Source: CAYOHP01 sp964403795 [NCBI: uncultured bacterium]
GTDB lineage: Bacteria > Muiribacteriota > UBA6191 > CAZXTJ01
DNA: 17,398 bases
Direction of reading: 5' to 3'
Assembly (NCBI GenBank): GCA_964403795.1
Contig: CAYOHP010000066.1
Coordinates: 16,129 to 33,526 of the forward strand
Shown here: piece after piece, positions 15,012 to 17,398 of the stretch
Numbering within the stretch: the stretch's first letter is position 1
How the letters are laid out: every line of letters begins with the position of its first letter
Position numbers and translations under genes: made by a program
Notes under the pieces: generated by a model
Databases searched by the model: none
Told to the model about the DNA's origin: nothing
Seen by the model: the letters and a program-made list of their open reading frames with translations, nothing else

Positions 15012-16156
15012 GCCTCCAGGGTAGCAAGGAGGACCGAGACGTCGTCGAGCGGTTCCTCACAGGTGGCCGCGATCCGGGCCTCGATCCGGGACCTCGCCAG
15101 GGCCAGGTCGGCGACCGGGGCCGGCGCCCCGAGCAGGTCCTGGACCTCCGGCAGGGCTCCTGTCGCAAGACCCAGGGCTCCCTCGGCCCCGTCGCTCAAC
15201 AGCACCAGGGCGGTCCCGGGGTCGAGGAGCGTCTCCGAGGTGCGGTACCCGCCGGCCCCCAGCCCGAGCGGCGCGCCCGAGGTCTCCAGGGCCTCGAATC
15301 CGAGGGCCCCGGGCCGGGCCAGGAGGGGGCTGGGATGCCCGGCCGTGGACCAGCGCAGGCGGCCCGTGCGGCTCTCGATCTCCAGCACCGCGGCGGTCAC
15401 GAACCAGGCGGCGCCCAGCTCCGCGGCCAGGACCTCGTCCAGGGCCTCGAGGAGATCGCCGGGTGCCAGCCCCCGCTCGAATTCCCGGCGGAGCAGGCCC
15501 CGGGCCATGGTCGAGGCCAGGGCGCTGGCGGCGTCGTGGCCGCAGGCGTCGGTGATCGCGAGCAAGGTCCGGTCCGGGTTGCGGAAGACCGCCAGCAGAT
15601 CGCCCCCGACATCGTGGTAGGGCCGGTACACGATCTCGGTCCGGACCCGGTCCCCTGGCCCGGAAGGCCGGGGCAGCAGGGACGACTGCAGGCGGCGGGC
15701 CCGGGCCAGCTGGTCGGCGGCCGGGATGCGCCGGTGGGTCGGTGGAGCGGCGAGGGACGAGACCAGGTCGATCGCGCCCCTGCGAAGCAGGTCGAGGACC
15801 TCGGCGGAGGGAGGGGGACACTGGGGATCCCATGCCAGGTTCAGGACGCCGCAGAGCCCGCCCTGGTCCTGGATCGGACCGCAGTAGACCGCGCCAGGGC
15901 GGACCTCGGCGTCCTCGGCGACGAAACGCGGGTCCCGGGGGACGTCATGGCAGATCTGGCTCTCGCCGGTAGCCGCGGCTCGACCCAGGAGACCCTGGCC
16001 GACCCGGAAACTCCGGGGCCGGGACCATGGCTTCTCATGGCTCGAAGCGGCCAGCTCCAGCAGATGTCCCTCGCGGGACAGCCGGAAGAGGCTGGCCGAG
16101 CGGGCAGAGGAAACCTCGCGGGCATAGCGGAGGTAGGCCCCCAGCGCTTGCTCCAT
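15008..16156 (-). CDS. GAF domain - SpoIIE/PP2C-type serine phosphatase
   Basis: Protein of 382 aa. Residues 1-135 form a GAF sensor domain (FRVGQGLLGRAAATGESQIC, then CGPIQDQGGLCGVLNLA), which binds small ligands or cyclic nucleotides in other proteins. A short linker ARARRLQSSLLPR (151-163) is the helical connector common in Rsb-type phosphatases. The SpoIIE-like PP2C domain covers about 170-382, with metal-binding Asp residues in HDVGGD (D186), ITDACGHD (D203), LLSDGAEG (D322) and LDDVSVLL (D371/D372). The usual GHG is GHD here. Such phosphatases normally dephosphorylate an anti-sigma-factor antagonist, but none is in the window. ATG at 16156 has a GGAGGG Shine-Dalgarno sequence; the open frame extends further upstream to 16426, but that part overlaps the globin gene and lacks conserved content. 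It is cytoplasmic. Confidence 0.9.
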   Translation of the reverse strand: MEQALGAYLRYAREVSSARSASLFRLSREGHLLELAASSHEKPWSRPRSFRVGQGLLGRAAATGESQICHDVPRDPRFVAEDAEVRPGAVYCGPIQDQGGLCGVLNLAWDPQCPPPSAEVLDLLRRGAIDLVSSLAAPPTHRRIPAADQLARARRLQSSLLPRPSGPGDRVRTEIVYRPYHDVGGDLLAVFRNPDRTLLAITDACGHDAASALASTMARGLLRREFERGLAPGDLLEALDEVLAAELGAAWFVTAAVLEIESRTGRLRWSTAGHPSPLLARPGALGFEALETSGAPLGLGAGGYRTSETLLDPGTALVLLSDGAEGALGLATGALPEVQDLLGAPAPVADLALARSRIEARIAATCEEPLDDVSVLLATLEA

Positions 16157-16189
16157 CCCCGACCCTCCTGCCCCAGACCGCTTCCCGAG

Positions 16190-16213
16190 CGGGGACCCAT
16201 TTTTAGGTCCCCG
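16190..16213 (-). promoter_or_regulatory. Inverted repeat with AT-rich loop between globin and phosphatase genes
   Basis: GGGGACC (16191-16197) and GGTCCCC (16206-16212), extended by one more pair, form an 8-bp stem around an 8-nt AT-rich loop containing five T on the + strand. It lies about 34 nt before the phosphatase start. No T-run follows the stem on the minus strand, so it is not a plain terminator; it may be an operator, attenuator or mRNA-processing site. Confidence 0.35.
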
Positions 16214-16223
16214 GAGCCGAAGG

Positions 16224-16637
16224 TCAACCCCCCTCGGGGTCACGCCCGGGCGCCGGCAGGTGGAGGCAGGCCGAGCCCGGCTCCCGGGTGACCTGGCCCC
16301 GCAGGGCCTGGTCGTGGGCGATCCAGGCCTCCACCAGGTCGCCAGGGACACCGTGCTCCTCCAGGGTCTCCCGCAGCAGGACCAGGCGACGGTGGAACTG
16401 CCCGCCGGTGATGGGATGCGGGGCATGGGCCTCGGAGAGGGGGCGGCCCCGGTAGGCGACCGGCTCGCCCAGGAACCGGAGCGCCAGTTCGGCCTCCCGC
16501 TCCTTCACGTGGGCCCGGTCGGCGGCCCGGAAGTGGAAGCCGATCATCATGTCGTCGAAGACCCGGTCCACGAACGCGGCCACGATCGACCGCACCCGCT
16601 CGGGGCCGCCCAGTCTTCCGCACGCAGTGACGCTCAC
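16224..16637 (-). CDS. Truncated haemoglobin (group 1-like)
   Basis: A 137-aa protein with the truncated-globin 2-over-2 pattern. LGGPERVRSIVAAFVDRVFD (9-28) matches the A/B helices and GFHF (33-36) the C-D region. The E helix region is KEREAELALRFLGEP. The stretch YRGRPLSEAHAPHPITGGQF (62-81) contains the proximal haem-ligand candidate His71 in the EAH motif. The last helices are LVLLRETLEEHGVPGDLVEAW. Such proteins bind oxygen or NO and can detoxify or deliver them. The group assignment (1 rather than 2 or 3) is tentative. A 20-residue Gly/Pro-rich tail follows the last helix. GTG at 16637 was chosen because it leaves a family-typical length; the upstream extension of the frame is antisense to the methyltransferase gene and looks spurious. 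The phosphatase gene follows after 67 nt. Confidence 0.8.
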   Translation of the reverse strand: MSVTACGRLGGPERVRSIVAAFVDRVFDDMMIGFHFRAADRAHVKEREAELALRFLGEPVAYRGRPLSEAHAPHPITGGQFHRRLVLLRETLEEHGVPGDLVEAWIAHDQALRGQVTREPGSACLHLPAPGRDPEGG

Positions 16638-16715
16638 GTTCCCCAGGGTACCGGCTGGGCACGGATCCCGACCGGGGTCTTTACCCACCGGCCCGGCCTC
16701 GGCTTCCATGGACGG
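16638..16715. other. Divergent intergenic region
   Basis: This 78-bp gap separates the minus-strand globin from the plus-strand methyltransferase, so promoters for both must lie in or near it. I see no clear -35/-10 pair. An ATG at 16708 is followed after two codons by TGA, so it cannot be the start of the methyltransferase. Confidence 0.4.
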
Positions 16716-17398
16716 GTGACCGATCCCACCTACCAGCTCCTCGACTCCGGGGACGGCCGGCGCCTGGAGCGCTTCGGCGACTTCCTCCTCGACCGCCCTT
16801 TGGGCTACGCGCTCTGGCGCCGTCGGCTCCCGGAGCGCGAGTGGCGCCGAGCGGACGGCATCTATCATCGCTCCGACCGGGGCGGCGGCCACTGGGAGTG
16901 GCGCCGGGAGCCGGCCGAGCCCTTCCCGATTCGCTACGGCGGCCTGAGCCTCGAGATCAAGCCGACCGGGTTCGGGCACGTCGGGCTGTTCCCGGAGCAG
17001 CACGGTTCCTGGACCTGGCTGCGCACCGAGGCCGCCCGCCTCGGCCCGGACGCCGAGCTCCTGAACCTCTTCGCCTACACCGGCGGCAGCACCCTGGCGG
17101 CGGCCCAGGGTGGCGCCAGGGTCTGCCACCTCGACGCCTCCAAGGGGGTGGTCGACTGGGCCCGACGCAACGCCTCCGCCAACGGACTCGGCGAGCACCC
17201 GGTGCGCTGGATGGTCGACGACGTGCTCGGGTTCCTGGCCCGGGAGATCCGGCGCGGCCGTCGCTACGCGGGCGTGATCCTGGACCCCCCGAGCTACGGC
17301 CGGGGCGCCAAGGGCGAGGTCTGGAAGCTCGAGGATGGCCTCCGTCCCCTGCTCGAATCGGTGCTCGAGGTCTGCGGCGGCGAGCCCCGCCTGTTGCT
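16716..17398 (+). CDS. Class I SAM-dependent methyltransferase (3' partial)
   Basis: Visible are 227 codons of a Rossmann-fold methyltransferase like the RlmI/RlmK (COG1092-type) RNA methyltransferases. An N-terminal domain of about 100 residues (LEIKPTGFGHVGLFPEQHGS) precedes the SAM site LNLFAYTGGS (116-125) and the acidic residue D140 in HLDAS that should contact the ribose. The active-site loop DPPSYGRG (190-197) follows, then GEVWKLEDGL. The loop and FAYTGGS type match cytosine- or guanine-modifying rRNA methyltransferases, but the substrate is not defined. The GTG at 16716 was chosen because the frame starts there in a sensible register; ATG 16708 is out of frame and dies quickly. The window ends inside the gene, so only the N-terminal part is seen. 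Cytoplasmic. Confidence 0.88.
   Translation, partial: MTDPTYQLLDSGDGRRLERFGDFLLDRPLGYALWRRRLPEREWRRADGIYHRSDRGGGHWEWRREPAEPFPIRYGGLSLEIKPTGFGHVGLFPEQHGSWTWLRTEAARLGPDAELLNLFAYTGGSTLAAAQGGARVCHLDASKGVVDWARRNASANGLGEHPVRWMVDDVLGFLAREIRRGRRYAGVILDPPSYGRGAKGEVWKLEDGLRPLLESVLEVCGGEPRLL

Noticed and set aside
12977-16291. Long plus-strand open frame of about 1100 codons
   Set aside because: It is antisense to the cyclase, pseudo-nitrilase and phosphatase genes, which have conserved domains; the frame has none.
16157-16426. N-terminal extension of the GAF-phosphatase frame to 16426
   Set aside because: It overlaps the globin gene on the same strand and shows no domain; ATG 16156 has a good Shine-Dalgarno sequence.
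16638-17198. N-terminal extension of the globin frame to 17198
   Set aside because: It runs antisense through the methyltransferase gene, and the globin domain starts cleanly after the GTG at 16637.

Overview
The window is very GC-rich (about 70% by eye) and densely coded, with many GTG starts and no mobile element, CRISPR array or rRNA. The mix of a RapA/SNF2-type ATPase, HEAT and TPR scaffold proteins, a RING-like zinc-finger membrane protein, a CHASE2 cyclase and a GAF-SpoIIE phosphatase suits a large-genome bacterium such as a planctomycete or a similar high-GC lineage. The taxon is inferred from gene content only.

Region 1 (1-9064, + strand) is one tightly packed run of seven genes: a SNF2-like helicase (5' end outside the window), a helical/coiled-coil protein that may be its partner, a single-TM TPR protein, a HEAT-repeat protein of about 817 aa with a long disordered linker, an exported TPR protein, a two-TM protein with paired Cys motifs, and a RING-like multi-TM protein. 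Neighbouring genes overlap (44 nt; GTGA, ATGA and TGATG junctions) or lie 5 nt apart, which indicates one co-translated operon. Its overall function is not known to me. A tRNA-Ala(GGC) with encoded CCA and a strong intrinsic terminator follow at 9127-9241.

Region 2 (9242-10768) holds a structured intergenic stretch and two minus-strand lipoprotein genes. The two products share a lipobox and Gly-rich beta-type repeats and look like paralogues. Region 3 (10769-11599, +) is a CysQ-like bisphosphate nucleotidase of the inositol monophosphatase superfamily. Its 3' end overlaps by 76 nt the convergent cyclase gene.

Region 4 (16637 down to 11524, - strand) reads in order: truncated haemoglobin, GAF-SpoIIE phosphatase, short single-TM protein, exported nitrilase-fold protein that appears to have lost its catalytic triad, and CHASE2-class III adenylate/guanylate cyclase. 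The last four are closely packed, two junctions being GTGA overlaps, so they probably form one signalling operon. It would join a possible gas or redox sensor, a phosphatase output, a periplasmic or extracytoplasmic pseudo-enzyme and a cyclic-nucleotide output. A divergent class I SAM methyltransferase (16716 to the window end, +) is cut by the right edge.

The most notable points are the predicted dead nitrilase next to a CHASE2 cyclase, the seven-gene helicase/HEAT/TPR/RING-like operon, the repeated short motif in the HEAT protein linker, and the twin lipoproteins.
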